From contig BDEJ01000064.1 of NCBI GenBank assembly GCA_001653155.1, positions 1 through 33,276 on the forward strand: a stretch of 33,276 nt of DNA, given 5' to 3'. This DNA comes from Porphyromonadaceae bacterium H1. GTDB taxonomy: Bacteria; Bacteroidota; Bacteroidia; Bacteroidales; Paludibacteraceae. Positions 1 to 7,575 of the stretch are shown piece after piece; the first letter of the stretch is position 1, and each line of letters opens with the position of its first letter. Made by a program: the position numbers and the translations under genes. A model generated the notes under the pieces. That model worked only from the letters and a program-made list of their open reading frames with translations, had not been told where the DNA came from and did not search any database.

Positions 1-84
1 TTGTTCCTTAGCTCTACTTCTTTTTTTGATGTTTATCAAAATATTTAGGACAACATTGCTTTGAGGCATCCTCTTTTTACGAAA

Positions 85-116
85 TTTGGCTGCTTTACAG
101 GTTTTTCGTATCTTCG
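85..116 (+). promoter_or_regulatory. Candidate promoter for hisIE-ftsE
   Basis: A TTTG at 85-88 is followed after 20 bases by TATCTTCG at 109-116. This matches the Bacteroidota pattern TTTG-N19-21-TAnnTTTG at all but one position. The predicted transcript would start near 122, about 40 bases before the hisIE ATG at 165. Inference from motif only. The stretch before it (1-84) shows no gene. Confidence 0.45.
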
Positions 117-164
117 CTTGCTCAAAAATTTAATGTCCTATTGCGGTCCCAATACCATAAGCTT

Positions 165-761
165 ATGGAAATAGATTTTCAGAAAGGAGGCGGACTTGTC
201 CCTGCCATCATTCAAGATTGCTACAGCTCCAAGGTTCTTATGCTCGGTTTTATGAACGAAGAAGCTTTGCAAAAGACCCTCGAGACGAAGCGAGTTACCT
301 TCTACAGTCGCAGTAAGAAACGCTTGTGGACAAAAGGCGAGGAGAGTGGGCATTACCTTGAACTGCAATCCCTTCAGGCCGATTGCGACAAGGATACTCT
401 ACTGGTCAAAGTAAAGCCGCTCGGTCCGGTATGCCACACGGGAAGCGATACCTGCTGGGGCGAAAGCAACAGCGACGGGCTGGCTTTTTTGGCCTATCTG
501 CAGGATTTTATCAAGATGCGGCATGAGACGATGCCCGAAGCTTCGTATACAACTTCCCTTTTTCGGAAAGGAGTTAACCGGATGGCACAAAAAGTGGGCG
601 AAGAGGCTGTAGAAACCGTTATTGAGGCCACAAATGGAAGTGACGAAGGCTTTATCTACGAAGCATCCGACTTGCTCTATCACCTCATCGTACTGCTCCG
701 CTCGAAAGGCTATTCGCTCAGCGATTTGGGAGAAGAATTAAAAAAGCGACATAAACCGTGA
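165..761 (+). CDS. hisIE: Bifunctional phosphoribosyl-AMP cyclohydrolase / phosphoribosyl-ATP pyrophosphatase
   Basis: This cytoplasmic enzyme catalyses the second and third steps of histidine synthesis: removal of pyrophosphate from phosphoribosyl-ATP, then ring opening of phosphoribosyl-AMP. The N-terminal HisI domain is clear from MLGFMNEEAL, the FYSRSKKRLWTKGEESG region and the zinc-ligand pattern QADCDKDTLL / GPVCHTG. The C-terminal HisE domain begins at SLFRKGVNRMAQKVGEEAVE and contains EASDLLYHL, typical of the MazG-like all-helical pyrophosphohydrolase fold. The frame is open from a TTG at 141, but I take the ATG at 165, because MEIDFQKGGGLVPAIIQD is how the family starts. The length of 198 residues is usual for the fusion. 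No other his gene lies in the window. Its stop overlaps the possible ATG at 761 of ftsE, so the two are probably cotranscribed. Confidence 0.95.
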   Translation: MEIDFQKGGGLVPAIIQDCYSSKVLMLGFMNEEALQKTLETKRVTFYSRSKKRLWTKGEESGHYLELQSLQADCDKDTLLVKVKPLGPVCHTGSDTCWGESNSDGLAFLAYLQDFIKMRHETMPEASYTTSLFRKGVNRMAQKVGEEAVETVIEATNGSDEGFIYEASDLLYHLIVLLRSKGYSLSDLGEELKKRHKP

Positions 762-769
762 TGAATTAT

Positions 770-1453
770 ATGGAAAAAAACGCATTGATCGAATATAACA
801 ATGTCAATATCCTCCAGCAGGGCCTGTCCGTTTTGGATGATGTTTGTCTGGAGATTTACAAGGGAGAGTTTATTTACTTACTCGGGAAGGTGGGAAGTGG
901 AAAAAGCTCCCTGCTCAAATCAATGTATGCCGAATTGCCTATTGTAGAAGGAGAAGCCCATGTTTTGGGATATAACCTGCGTAATATCAGACGTAAAGAA
1001 GTAGCCAGTTTGAGAAGAAAACTGGGTATTGTGTTTCAAGATTTCCAACTTCTTACCGACCGCAATGCGCACGACAACTTGGCTTTTGTTTTACGTGCCA
1101 CGGGCTGGAAACACAAAGCCGAAATCCAGAGACAAATAGAGGAAGTGCTCGAAAAAGTGGGGATGAGTAAAAAAGCATACAAGATGTCGCACCAACTTTC
1201 GGGTGGCGAACAGCAGCGCATAGGCATTGCCCGCGCTTTGCTTAATACTCCCGAACTTATCCTTGCCGATGAACCTACCGGTAATCTCGATCCGGAAACC
1301 GGTCGGGATTTGGTTGACCTGCTCTACCGTATCAGCAAAGAGGGGACAACTGTTATCATGGCCACACACAACCTCAATTGGATTGAACAATTCCCCGGAC
1401 GGGTCATTCGCATTCAGGACGAACAGTTGGTAGAAAATGAGAATGGATATTAA
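770..1453 (+). CDS. ftsE: FtsE-type ABC transporter ATP-binding protein
   Basis: This is an ABC ATPase of the FtsE family. With the membrane protein FtsX it couples cell division to peptidoglycan hydrolase activation on the cytoplasmic side of the inner membrane. Visible motifs are Walker [11 protein letters not shown]-loop FQDFQLL, signature [16 protein letters not shown], Walker [13 protein letters not shown] and the H-loop histidine in MATHN. The frame can begin at GTG 758, ATG 761 (overlapping the hisIE stop) or ATG 770. I chose 770 because family members begin shortly before the ALIEYNNV strand. About 227 residues is normal. ftsX is not in this window, so the partner must be encoded elsewhere. 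LolD/MacB-type ATPases are similar, so FtsE is the best but not the only reading. Confidence 0.85.
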   Translation: MEKNALIEYNNVNILQQGLSVLDDVCLEIYKGEFIYLLGKVGSGKSSLLKSMYAELPIVEGEAHVLGYNLRNIRRKEVASLRRKLGIVFQDFQLLTDRNAHDNLAFVLRATGWKHKAEIQRQIEEVLEKVGMSKKAYKMSHQLSGGEQQRIGIARALLNTPELILADEPTGNLDPETGRDLVDLLYRISKEGTTVIMATHNLNWIEQFPGRVIRIQDEQLVENENGY

Positions 1454-1456
1454 AAA

Positions 1457-1480
1457 AAGCCGGCTTAGGCTTCATTTTCT
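1457..1480. terminator. Short hairpin between convergent ftsE and HU/SPOR gene
   Basis: AAGCC (1457-1461) and GGCTT (1468-1472) form a short stem after a run of A, with a T-rich stretch following. It overlaps the stop codon of the minus-strand gene. The stem is weak, so this is a low-certainty bidirectional terminator. Confidence 0.35.
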
Positions 1481-2359
1481 ATAAAAGAACACCCAAGTAT
1501 CTTCGAAACGCTTATCCGTTTGGCGCAACTTTCGCATATACTCAACAGCCGCTTCCACATCCGGACATGACCGGATGATAACCAAGCAGGTTTTATTCGG
1601 GCGAATGATGCCGGATTCCCTGAAGCCTTCCTCTTGCAACTGCCTGCAAAGAGCCTCGGCAGCTATCAAGTTGCTCGTTTCGGATACCACTACATGGAAG
1701 TTCTTCGGCTCATCGATACTCGGAGAGACTTCTTCTCCGACTAAAGCCTTATCTTCTTGTTGTTGCAGAAAGTTTTGGGAGGTTTTCAGCAAATCCGCAT
1801 AATCGGCTTGTCTGAGGGCCTCCGGTGACTCGGGCGAAGGCATAAGCAGCAAGCCCAATAACAAGATAACAGCGGCAGCATAACGTCGCATGTTTTGTGC
1901 GGATATACGCAGGTGTACATTATGCATAGGGCCTGTCTGTTTGTTCTCGTAGAGGCTCAACGGAATTTCGGACAGGGCAAAATTATCCGGAAGAAAATCG
2001 GCTTGCCGATTCGGAAAAAATTCAAGGCGGCCATCCGGCATTCGAGTCATACTCCCCATTCTCCCCACAGGCACGTACTCCGAAATTGTCAATTTGACAC
2101 AGAGGTATTCAACATGTTGACGTATATAATTCTGTGCCGATTGCAAAGTGATGCATTCATTCCGGGCTATTTCCGCAGCCAAGACTCCATCGTCGTATTG
2201 CAGCTGAGGATTGAAGCCGGGCATTCGTCCGGGAGGCATAAATACTCCTCCGGCTATCGTAGCTGGTCGGTACTGGAGGACAAATCCACCCAAACCGGGT
2301 ACAACCACATAGTTGTAACGAATAAGTAAAGACTCGATATGATCGGAGAACTTTTTCAC
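1472..2359 (-). CDS. Membrane protein with two HU-CCDC81-type domains and a C-terminal SPOR domain
   Basis: The protein has 295 residues. Residues 1-40 (HIESLLIRYNYVVVPGLGGF) and about 41-120 (FNPQLQYDDGVLA, then GRMGSMTR) resemble the paired prokaryotic HU-CCDC81 domains, a DNA-binding HU/IHF-like fold. Residues 160-174 are a single membrane segment after RRY. An acidic linker follows, and residues 220-294 (FHVVVSETSNLIAAEALCRQL) form a SPOR domain, which in known proteins binds denuded septal peptidoglycan. The inferred layout is therefore cytoplasmic DNA-binding part, inner-membrane anchor and periplasmic cell-wall-binding part. The start codon is GTG at 2359; there is no suitable upstream ATG, and the HU-like domain starts immediately. 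Cell-division genes next to it (ftsE, convergent) fit a divisome role, but the exact function is not established. Confidence 0.85.
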   Translation of the reverse strand: MKKFSDHIESLLIRYNYVVVPGLGGFVLQYRPATIAGGVFMPPGRMPGFNPQLQYDDGVLAAEIARNECITLQSAQNYIRQHVEYLCVKLTISEYVPVGRMGSMTRMPDGRLEFFPNRQADFLPDNFALSEIPLSLYENKQTGPMHNVHLRISAQNMRRYAAAVILLLGLLLMPSPESPEALRQADYADLLKTSQNFLQQQEDKALVGEEVSPSIDEPKNFHVVVSETSNLIAAEALCRQLQEEGFRESGIIRPNKTCLVIIRSCPDVEAAVEYMRKLRQTDKRFEDTWVFFYRK

Positions 2360-2363
2360 GATG

Positions 2364-2371
2364 CAAAGATA
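2364..2371 (-). promoter_or_regulatory. TATCTTTG -7 box upstream of the HU/SPOR gene
   Basis: On the minus strand TATCTTTG is a perfect match to the Bacteroidota -7 element. It ends only 4 bases before the GTG start at 2359, so the transcript would begin at or next to the start codon. No convincing -33 TTTG is seen 19-21 bases further upstream. Confidence 0.4.
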
Positions 2372-2436
2372 GCGGCTACACGGCAGAGCGCTTTTCTCTT
2401 TTCATGGGAAGTTATTAACAAGTTATTAGAATTTCT

Positions 2437-2444
2437 TATCTTTG
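2437..2444 (+). promoter_or_regulatory. -7 promoter element for rfbB-nadD
   Basis: TATCTTTG is a perfect -7 element, 28 bases before the rfbB ATG. No clear TTTG lies at -33, so activity is inferred from the -7 box and its position. Confidence 0.5.
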
Positions 2445-2472
2445 TCATCCCATCGAAGACTGAAATACACAT

Positions 2473-3534
2473 ATGAAAAAAACAATTTTAATTACCGGAG
2501 GAGCCGGTTTTATAGGTTCGCACGTGGTGCGTTTGTTTGTTCGCCAATATCCCGAATATCAAATTGTTAATTTGGATGCACTGACCTATGCCGGGAACCT
2601 CGAAAACCTGAAAGACATTGCTCAATATCCCAACTATACATTCGTAAAGGCTGATATTACGGACGAAGTCTTCATCCCGGAACTTTTCCGAAATTACAAA
2701 TTCGACGGAGTAATACACCTGGCGGCCGAATCGCACGTAGATCGCTCTATTTCAGATCCTATGGCCTTCATCCGGACTAATGTTTTCGGGACTGTGAATC
2801 TGTTGAATGCCGCTCGAGCAGCATGGAAGGAGCATGTGGAGGGGAAACGTTTCTACCACGTATCGACGGACGAAGTATACGGAGCTCTCGATTTCGACGG
2901 AAAACTTTTTACCGAAGCAAGCCGTTACGATCCGCATTCCCCTTATTCAGCCAGCAAAGCTTCATCCGACCATTTCGTACGTACCTACCACGATACTTAT
3001 GGCATGCCGGTGGTGATTTCAAACTGTTCGAATAACTACGGAGCCAATCACTTCCCGGAAAAACTCATACCCCTTTCCATAAACAACATTAAAAACAAGA
3101 AACCCATCCCCATATACGGAAAAGGCGAAAACGTACGAGACTGGCTTTGGGTAGAGGATCATGCCCGGGCTATCGATCTTATATTTCACCGTGGTAAATC
3201 GGGTGAAACTTACAACATCGGGGGCAATAACGAATGGACAAATATTGATCTCATCCGTTTGCTTTGCAGGATAATGGATAAAAAACTCGGACGTCGCGAA
3301 GGTGAGTCGGAAACGTTAATTACCTTTGTGAAAGATCGTTCGGGACACGATCTGCGCTATGCCATCGACTCTACAAAGCTGAAAACGGAATTAGGATGGG
3401 AGCCTTCGCTTCAATTTGAAGAGGGATTGGAAAAAACAGTCGACTGGTACCTTGAGAATCAAGACTGGCTGGAACGCGTCATAAACGGAGCTTATCGGGA
3501 TTATTACGAAAAACAATACGGTCACAAAGTTTGA
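2473..3534 (+). CDS. rfbB: dTDP-glucose 4,6-dehydratase
   Basis: Converts dTDP-glucose to dTDP-4-keto-6-deoxyglucose, the second step toward dTDP-rhamnose and related surface sugars. It belongs to the extended short-chain dehydrogenase family. The NAD-binding GGAGFIGSH motif lies at residues 9-17, the catalytic STDEVYG segment near 131-137 and the YxxxK pair at Y158/K162 (YSASK). SNNYGANHFPEKLIPL and GENVRDWLWVEDHARA are family signatures. The length of 353 residues is complete. The other dTDP-rhamnose genes (rfbA, rfbC, rfbD) are not adjacent, so the gene stands apart from a sugar cluster here. nadD begins 3 bases after its stop, suggesting one transcript. Confidence 0.95.
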   Translation: MKKTILITGGAGFIGSHVVRLFVRQYPEYQIVNLDALTYAGNLENLKDIAQYPNYTFVKADITDEVFIPELFRNYKFDGVIHLAAESHVDRSISDPMAFIRTNVFGTVNLLNAARAAWKEHVEGKRFYHVSTDEVYGALDFDGKLFTEASRYDPHSPYSASKASSDHFVRTYHDTYGMPVVISNCSNNYGANHFPEKLIPLSINNIKNKKPIPIYGKGENVRDWLWVEDHARAIDLIFHRGKSGETYNIGGNNEWTNIDLIRLLCRIMDKKLGRREGESETLITFVKDRSGHDLRYAIDSTKLKTELGWEPSLQFEEGLEKTVDWYLENQDWLERVINGAYRDYYEKQYGHKV

Positions 3535-3537
3535 CGC

Positions 3538-4140
3538 ATGAGGGTAGGACTGTATTTCGGATCTTTCAACCCCATCCATACCGGACATTTGGGTTTGGCA
3601 AACTACCTGCTCAACAACGGCCTGACGGATGAGTTGTGGTTTGTTGTTTCGCCCCATAATCCCTTGAAAAATGAGGTGGACTTGCTCGACGAGAAAGAAC
3701 GCTTGGCCATGGTCCAATTGGCAGTTGCTAAACAAAAGGGGCTCCGTGCTTCGGACGTCGAGTTTCAGCTTCCTCGCCCGTCTTACACCATAGACACCCT
3801 TCGTTGCCTGTCGAAGCAGTATTCCCAGCATAGTTTCTCACTGCTCATCGGTAGCGATAATGCTCTGTTGTTCAATCAATGGAAAGAATACAAGAGCATT
3901 CTGGCCGATTATGAAATCCGGGTATATCCACGGGAGGAATTTTGTTTTGCGAATATCGCAAAGGAATATCCTCAAATGCAGTTATTGGAGGAGGCTCCGC
4001 GCTACAATGTGTCTTCTACGGAAATACGGCGCTTATTGAAAAAAGGGAAAAATCCGGGAAAGATGCTTACAGATGAGGTTTATGCCTACATCCTGAAAAA
4101 CAGGCTTTACGAAGCTTATGCCTCTACAAAAAAGGATTGA
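3538..4140 (+). CDS. nadD: Nicotinate-nucleotide adenylyltransferase
   Basis: Transfers AMP from ATP to nicotinate mononucleotide to make deamido-NAD, in the NAD biosynthetic pathway. The N-terminal GSFNPIHTGHLGLA is the nucleotidyltransferase fingerprint with the HxGH motif. SPHNPLK follows, and near the C-terminus YNVSSTEIRRLL is the conserved second motif. The length of 200 residues is typical. It starts 3 bases after rfbB. Its 3' end overlaps the 3' end of the convergent metallo-hydrolase by 17 bases. Confidence 0.95.
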   Translation: MRVGLYFGSFNPIHTGHLGLANYLLNNGLTDELWFVVSPHNPLKNEVDLLDEKERLAMVQLAVAKQKGLRASDVEFQLPRPSYTIDTLRCLSKQYSQHSFSLLIGSDNALLFNQWKEYKSILADYEIRVYPREEFCFANIAKEYPQMQLLEEAPRYNVSSTEIRRLLKKGKNPGKMLTDEVYAYILKNRLYEAYASTKKD

Positions 4141-4762
4141 AGCGTTTTTCTGCTCCGATCGTTGTTTCCGGACCATGCCCGCTGTAAACCACTGTTTCAT
4201 CGGGTAGACTGAAGAGCTTTTCTCGAATGGCTCGGATCAGAGTCGCATAATCTCCCTGAGCCAAATCCGTTCTTCCGATGGAGGACTGAAAAAGCGCATC
4301 ACCCGAAAACACCACTCCGTCTTTAGCGCTATAGAAGGCCAAGCTGCCCGGCGAATGTCCCGGGACCGATAAAACGGTAAATGTGATATTTCCAATTTTT
4401 ATCTCTTGATTTTCAGTTAAATATTTCCCAATAGCTTGAGCCTGCCCCATTCCGGGTGCTAAGCCGAAGGCCTGCATGCTTTGCGGGAAAGCATCGAGCC
4501 AAAATTCATCTTCGCGAGCTGCCTCCGGAGCTAGGCCATAGGTATCGAACAGAAACTTATTTCCAAAAATATGATCCAAATGCAGGTGGGTGTTCAATAC
4601 ACGTTTGAGGATTAAACCCTGTTGCTCAATAAATTTCTTAAGTTCCTGCCGCTCTTCTTCGAACAAACATCCCGCATCAATAACAGCAGCCTCGCCATTC
4701 TCGTCGTATACTACATAGGTGTTTTCTTGAAAAGGATTGAAAACAAAGGTTTTTATTGTCAT
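4124..4762 (-). CDS. Metallo-beta-lactamase-fold hydrolase, glyoxalase II-like
   Basis: A 212-residue soluble metallo-hydrolase. Metal ligands are visible in order: THLHLDH at residues 58-64, H136 in VPGHSPGS, D155 in FSGDALF and H196 in YSGHGPET. Spacing and length match the short glyoxalase II-like subgroup that hydrolyses thioesters such as S-acyl-glutathione analogues. The real substrate cannot be read from the sequence. It lies 13 bases downstream of rsmG on the same strand and is probably cotranscribed with it. Confidence 0.9.
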   Translation of the reverse strand: MTIKTFVFNPFQENTYVVYDENGEAAVIDAGCLFEEERQELKKFIEQQGLILKRVLNTHLHLDHIFGNKFLFDTYGLAPEAAREDEFWLDAFPQSMQAFGLAPGMGQAQAIGKYLTENQEIKIGNITFTVLSVPGHSPGSLAFYSAKDGVVFSGDALFQSSIGRTDLAQGDYATLIRAIREKLFSLPDETVVYSGHGPETTIGAEKRFNPFL

Positions 4763-4775
4763 TTTTACAGGAGAA

Positions 4776-5396
4776 TTAAAGTGGAACGTAAAGTATCTTT
4801 TTACTTTGGAAATATTCTTCTTTGAAGTATTCGCTTATATCGTAGCTTGTTGCAAGCTTCCTGAATTTCTGAATTTCGTGTTGCAGTTCACCGCCTTTCA
4901 GACATATAAGTCCGTTCGGCAAAGCATTACAGGGACGGGGAGCTATATTTTTACGCACCAAAGCCACCAAATCGGGCAAAGGCATGACAGCCCGACTGAC
5001 AACAAAATCGAACTTATCTTTTTCATCCTGAATGCGAAGATGTTTTGTCTGAACATTTTTCAGTCCGATAGCTTTCGCTATTTCGGTAGCGACTTTTATC
5101 TTCTTCCCGATCGAATCCAACAATACAAATTCCACTTCCGGGAAAAGAATGGCCAGAGGAATCCCGGGGAATCCTCCGCCTGTGCCCACATCCAAAATTC
5201 TACTGCCCGGTCGGAAAGAAATTATCTGGGCTATCGACATGGAATGCAATACATGATGCTCGTATAAGTTTTCAATATCTTTCCGAGAAATAACATTTAT
5301 TTTCGAGTTCCAATCGATATACAAATCATAAAGAGCTGCTATTTGCTTTTTCTGCTCCGGACTCAGATTGGGAAAGTAACGCGTTATCAGTTCCAT
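4776..5396 (-). CDS. rsmG: 16S rRNA (guanine-N7)-methyltransferase RsmG
   Basis: Methylates N7 of G527 (E. coli numbering) of 16S rRNA using S-adenosylmethionine; loss can give low-level streptomycin resistance in other bacteria. The SAM-binding motif ILDVGTGGGFPGIPLAI lies near residues 64-80, followed by VEFVLLDSIGKKIKV (acidic loop of motif II) and FDFVVSRAVMPL. The length of 206 residues is normal. It is the first gene of a minus-strand pair with the metallo-hydrolase. Confidence 0.95.
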   Translation of the reverse strand: MELITRYFPNLSPEQKKQIAALYDLYIDWNSKINVISRKDIENLYEHHVLHSMSIAQIISFRPGSRILDVGTGGGFPGIPLAILFPEVEFVLLDSIGKKIKVATEIAKAIGLKNVQTKHLRIQDEKDKFDFVVSRAVMPLPDLVALVRKNIAPRPCNALPNGLICLKGGELQHEIQKFRKLATSYDISEYFKEEYFQSKKILYVPL

Positions 5397-5424
5397 ACTT
5401 TACAGCTTACAACAAAGAGGGGAG

Positions 5425-5432
5425 CAAAGGTA
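5425..5432 (-). promoter_or_regulatory. -7 promoter element for rsmG
   Basis: On the minus strand TACCTTTG matches TAnnTTTG exactly and ends 28 bases before the rsmG ATG. The -33 region is T-rich but lacks a clear TTTG. Confidence 0.5.
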
Positions 5433-5626
5433 TGTATTTTTGACGAAAAGGCCATATTTCAATACAATTCACCTCGCGTCATTTACTCAAGACCCCCTCA
5501 AAGAGCCCCAAGCGGGCTGTAACAATTCCTTTTTTTAACGTTTGGATAAGCATTTACTAATCACAGACTTCTTATTTAGAATACAGGATTAGCCCGAAAT
5601 AAGCCTCTTTAAACTTTTATTTTTAC

Positions 5627-5634
5627 TACCTTTG
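5627..5634 (+). promoter_or_regulatory. -7 promoter element for fabD
   Basis: TACCTTTG is a perfect -7 box. It lies 57 bases before the fabD ATG at 5692 and makes the upstream TTG at 5632 (within the box) very unlikely as a start codon. The preceding intergenic stretch 5433-5626 shows no gene. Confidence 0.55.
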
Positions 5635-5691
5635 CGCTTAAGTTTTAGAAAAATCAATCAGAAATTCACGTTAAAAATTCTTGAAAATTTT

Positions 5692-6564
5692 ATGAAAGCA
5701 TTTGTTTTTCCCGGTCAAGGAGCACAATTCGTTGGAATGGGAAAGGATTTGTATGAAGAATCGGCTTTAGCCAAAGAATATTTTGAAAAAGCCAACAGTA
5801 TTTTAGGTTTCCGCATAACAGATTTGATGTTCGAAGGAAACCCTGAAGACCTGCGTCAAACGAAAGTAACCCAACCTGCTGTTTTTCTCCATTCGGTCAT
5901 CTCGGCCTATGCATTGGGAAATAACTTTAAGCCCGACATGGTGGCCGGGCACTCCTTAGGCGAATTTTCGGCCTTGGTAGCTTCCGGAGCACTTACTTTT
6001 GAAGACGGCCTGCGTCTTGTCTCCAAACGGGCACAAGCCATGCAGAAAGCCTGTGAATTGGAGGCTTCTACCATGGCTGCCATCATCGGTTTGGAGGATG
6101 AGACCGTCGAAGAAGTCTGCGAGTCCATTACCGATCTTGTAGTAGTTCCGGCCAATTACAACTGCCCGGGCCAAATTGTTATCTCCGGATCCATAGAAGG
6201 GATTGATAGAGCCTGCGAATTGTTAAAGGAAAAAGGAGCTAAGCGAGCTTTGAAGTTGAGCGTAAGCGGGGCTTTTCACTCTCCTTTGATGCAGCCTGCC
6301 AGCGAAGAACTGCAAGCCGCTATCCACGCTACAACATTTAACTGTCCGATTTGTCCGGTGTATCAAAATGTAAACGCATATCCGCAAACCGACCCACAAG
6401 CCATCAAAGAAAATCTGATTGCTCAGCTGACGGAACCCGTACGCTGGACACAAACCATCAAAAACATGCTGACCGATGGCGCTACCGACTTCTTTGAACT
6501 GGGCCCTGGAGATGTTTTAAAAGGATTGATCCGAAAAATAAATCCGGAAGCAAAAGTTAATTAA
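5692..6564 (+). CDS. fabD: Malonyl-CoA:ACP transacylase
   Basis: Loads malonyl groups onto acyl carrier protein to supply chain extension in type II fatty acid synthesis. The start at 5692 gives MKAFVFPGQGAQFVGMG, the canonical N-terminus; the frame is open further back to 5632, but a promoter box sits there. The catalytic serine is S88 in GHSLGEFSA, and the partner histidine is H196 in SGAFHSPLM. QIVISG and the C-terminal ELGPGDVLKGLIRK are also typical. The length of 290 residues is complete. Other fab genes are not adjacent. Confidence 0.95.
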   Translation: MKAFVFPGQGAQFVGMGKDLYEESALAKEYFEKANSILGFRITDLMFEGNPEDLRQTKVTQPAVFLHSVISAYALGNNFKPDMVAGHSLGEFSALVASGALTFEDGLRLVSKRAQAMQKACELEASTMAAIIGLEDETVEEVCESITDLVVVPANYNCPGQIVISGSIEGIDRACELLKEKGAKRALKLSVSGAFHSPLMQPASEELQAAIHATTFNCPICPVYQNVNAYPQTDPQAIKENLIAQLTEPVRWTQTIKNMLTDGATDFFELGPGDVLKGLIRKINPEAKVN

Positions 6565-6572
6565 GATATTTT

Positions 6573-6602
6573 TTTGTTTTAATAAAAAAAAGAATATCTT
6601 TG
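6573..6602 (+). promoter_or_regulatory. Promoter of the TRL-like lipoprotein gene
   Basis: TTTG at 6573-6576 and TATCTTTG at 6595-6602 are separated by 18 bases, close to the best spacing for the Bacteroidota vegetative promoter. The predicted start near 6608 gives a leader of about 87 bases. This leader includes a small hairpin CCACC (6616-6620) / GGTGG (6628-6632). Confidence 0.6.
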
Positions 6603-6694
6603 CCATGTTAACTTTCCACCGGATGCAGGTGGGGCGGTAATTCCTGAAAAGCCAAATAGAGTAAGGAGAAAATCAATCAAAACTAATTATTATT

Positions 6695-6979
6695 ATGATT
6701 AAAAAATTTTCAAGCTTCATCGCCATGTGCGCTGTTATAGCTCTTATGTCGAGCTGTGCGTTGACTTTACCCGTTAATGCAACCGGTAATGCCATTGGGT
6801 CGAAAGTAGGAACAGCTAAAGCAACCGGCTTCTTCTACACCTTGTTCTTCAATGCGGATGCAAGCATCCAAACAGCCGCTAAAAATGGTGGTATCAAAAA
6901 AATCTCTACTGTTGATGTGAAGCATACCAGTATCTTAGGTATCATCACCACTTACGAAACCATCGTTACCGGTGAATAA
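6695..6979 (+). CDS. TRL-like family lipoprotein
   Basis: A 94-residue exported protein. Residues 1-21 are a lipoprotein signal peptide ending in the lipobox MSSC, with C21 as the acylation site. The mature part, with GNAIGSKVGTAKATGFFY, a NADASIQTAAKNGGIKKISTVD segment and a C-terminal TYETIVTGE, matches the TRL-like family pattern (small domain with repeated G-rich and aromatic turns). Function is unknown in the family. It has its own promoter and ends at a strong terminator (7005-7041), so it is a single-gene unit. Short mature length and strong signals suggest an abundant envelope protein, which is inference. Confidence 0.85.
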   Translation: MIKKFSSFIAMCAVIALMSSCALTLPVNATGNAIGSKVGTAKATGFFYTLFFNADASIQTAAKNGGIKKISTVDVKHTSILGIITTYETIVTGE

Positions 6980-7004
6980 TTAAAATAAAATATTCATATC
7001 GACG

Positions 7005-7041
7005 TTAAGGAAGAATGTGAGGAAGTTGCATTCTTCCTTAA
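7005..7041 (+). terminator. Strong intrinsic terminator after the TRL-like gene
   Basis: Perfect 13-base arms at 7005-7017 and 7029-7041 (GGAAGAATG / CATTCTTCC core) with an 11-base loop, followed by a T-rich run. Confidence 0.85.
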
Positions 7042-7071
7042 TTTGTTTTTGTACATTCAATTTTTGAGAAA

Positions 7072-7575
7072 ATGAAATACACCCCCTTATTGCTTTTTTG
7101 TTTTGTCCTGCTGATTTCGTGTTCTTCGGGAGGGAGCAAACAGATCGAGCTTTTCAACCATATCTCTTATAACCTCTCGGAAAATGAGGAAAACAGAGAA
7201 ATAACCGAAGTCATAAAAAACGAATACAAAAACTGGACTCGGAATGCTTCGCCCAATATGCAACTTCCTTTGTTCCGCTTCGTACAATCGCCCGGATACA
7301 AAACTTTTATCGCATTACCTTACAAAACTTCTATGGCCGATCTGCGCGACTCTTTTTTCCTGCTACATCCCGATAGCTGCATCGTGGAGACGGAAACAAA
7401 CACGCCTTGGGGATTTTACAGAAGCTACCAAAAAGGAAGCGAATTTATAGCAACACAAGCTCTATCAGTGAACGACAATACTTTATATGTCATCCTGATA
7501 AGCGATACGGCTGTCGCACGCAGCCAAGGGATCGATAAAAACTTTATTCTAAATAAAATAAACATCGATGAATAA
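7072..7575 (+). CDS. Small lipoprotein of unknown function
   Basis: A 167-residue protein with a signal peptide and lipobox LISC (C17), so it is predicted to be lipid-anchored in the envelope. The mature part has an acidic/basic helical stretch (NLSENEENREITEVIKNEYKNW), then alternating hydrophobic strands (FRFVQSPGYKTFIALPYK, NTLYVILISD). I do not recognise a family. Its stop overlaps the start of the next lipoprotein gene by 8 bases, so the two are translationally linked and may act together. Confidence 0.75.
   Translation: MKYTPLLLFCFVLLISCSSGGSKQIELFNHISYNLSENEENREITEVIKNEYKNWTRNASPNMQLPLFRFVQSPGYKTFIALPYKTSMADLRDSFFLLHPDSCIVETETNTPWGFYRSYQKGSEFIATQALSVNDNTLYVILISDTAVARSQGIDKNFILNKINIDE

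Noticed and set aside
1-84. Possible tRNA or small RNA at the left edge
   Set aside because: No cloverleaf-like pairing or conserved T-loop (GGTTCGAATCC type) was found here or in any other gap of the window.
4737-5267. Plus-strand open frame of 176 codons
   Set aside because: It lies antisense to rsmG, which has a clear SAM-binding motif and promoter. The translation is cysteine- and phenylalanine-rich without any recognisable motif.
6603-6694. Possible riboswitch in the TRL-gene leader
   Set aside because: Only a five-pair hairpin is visible. It does not match any riboswitch class I know, so it is kept only as a note in the promoter entry.
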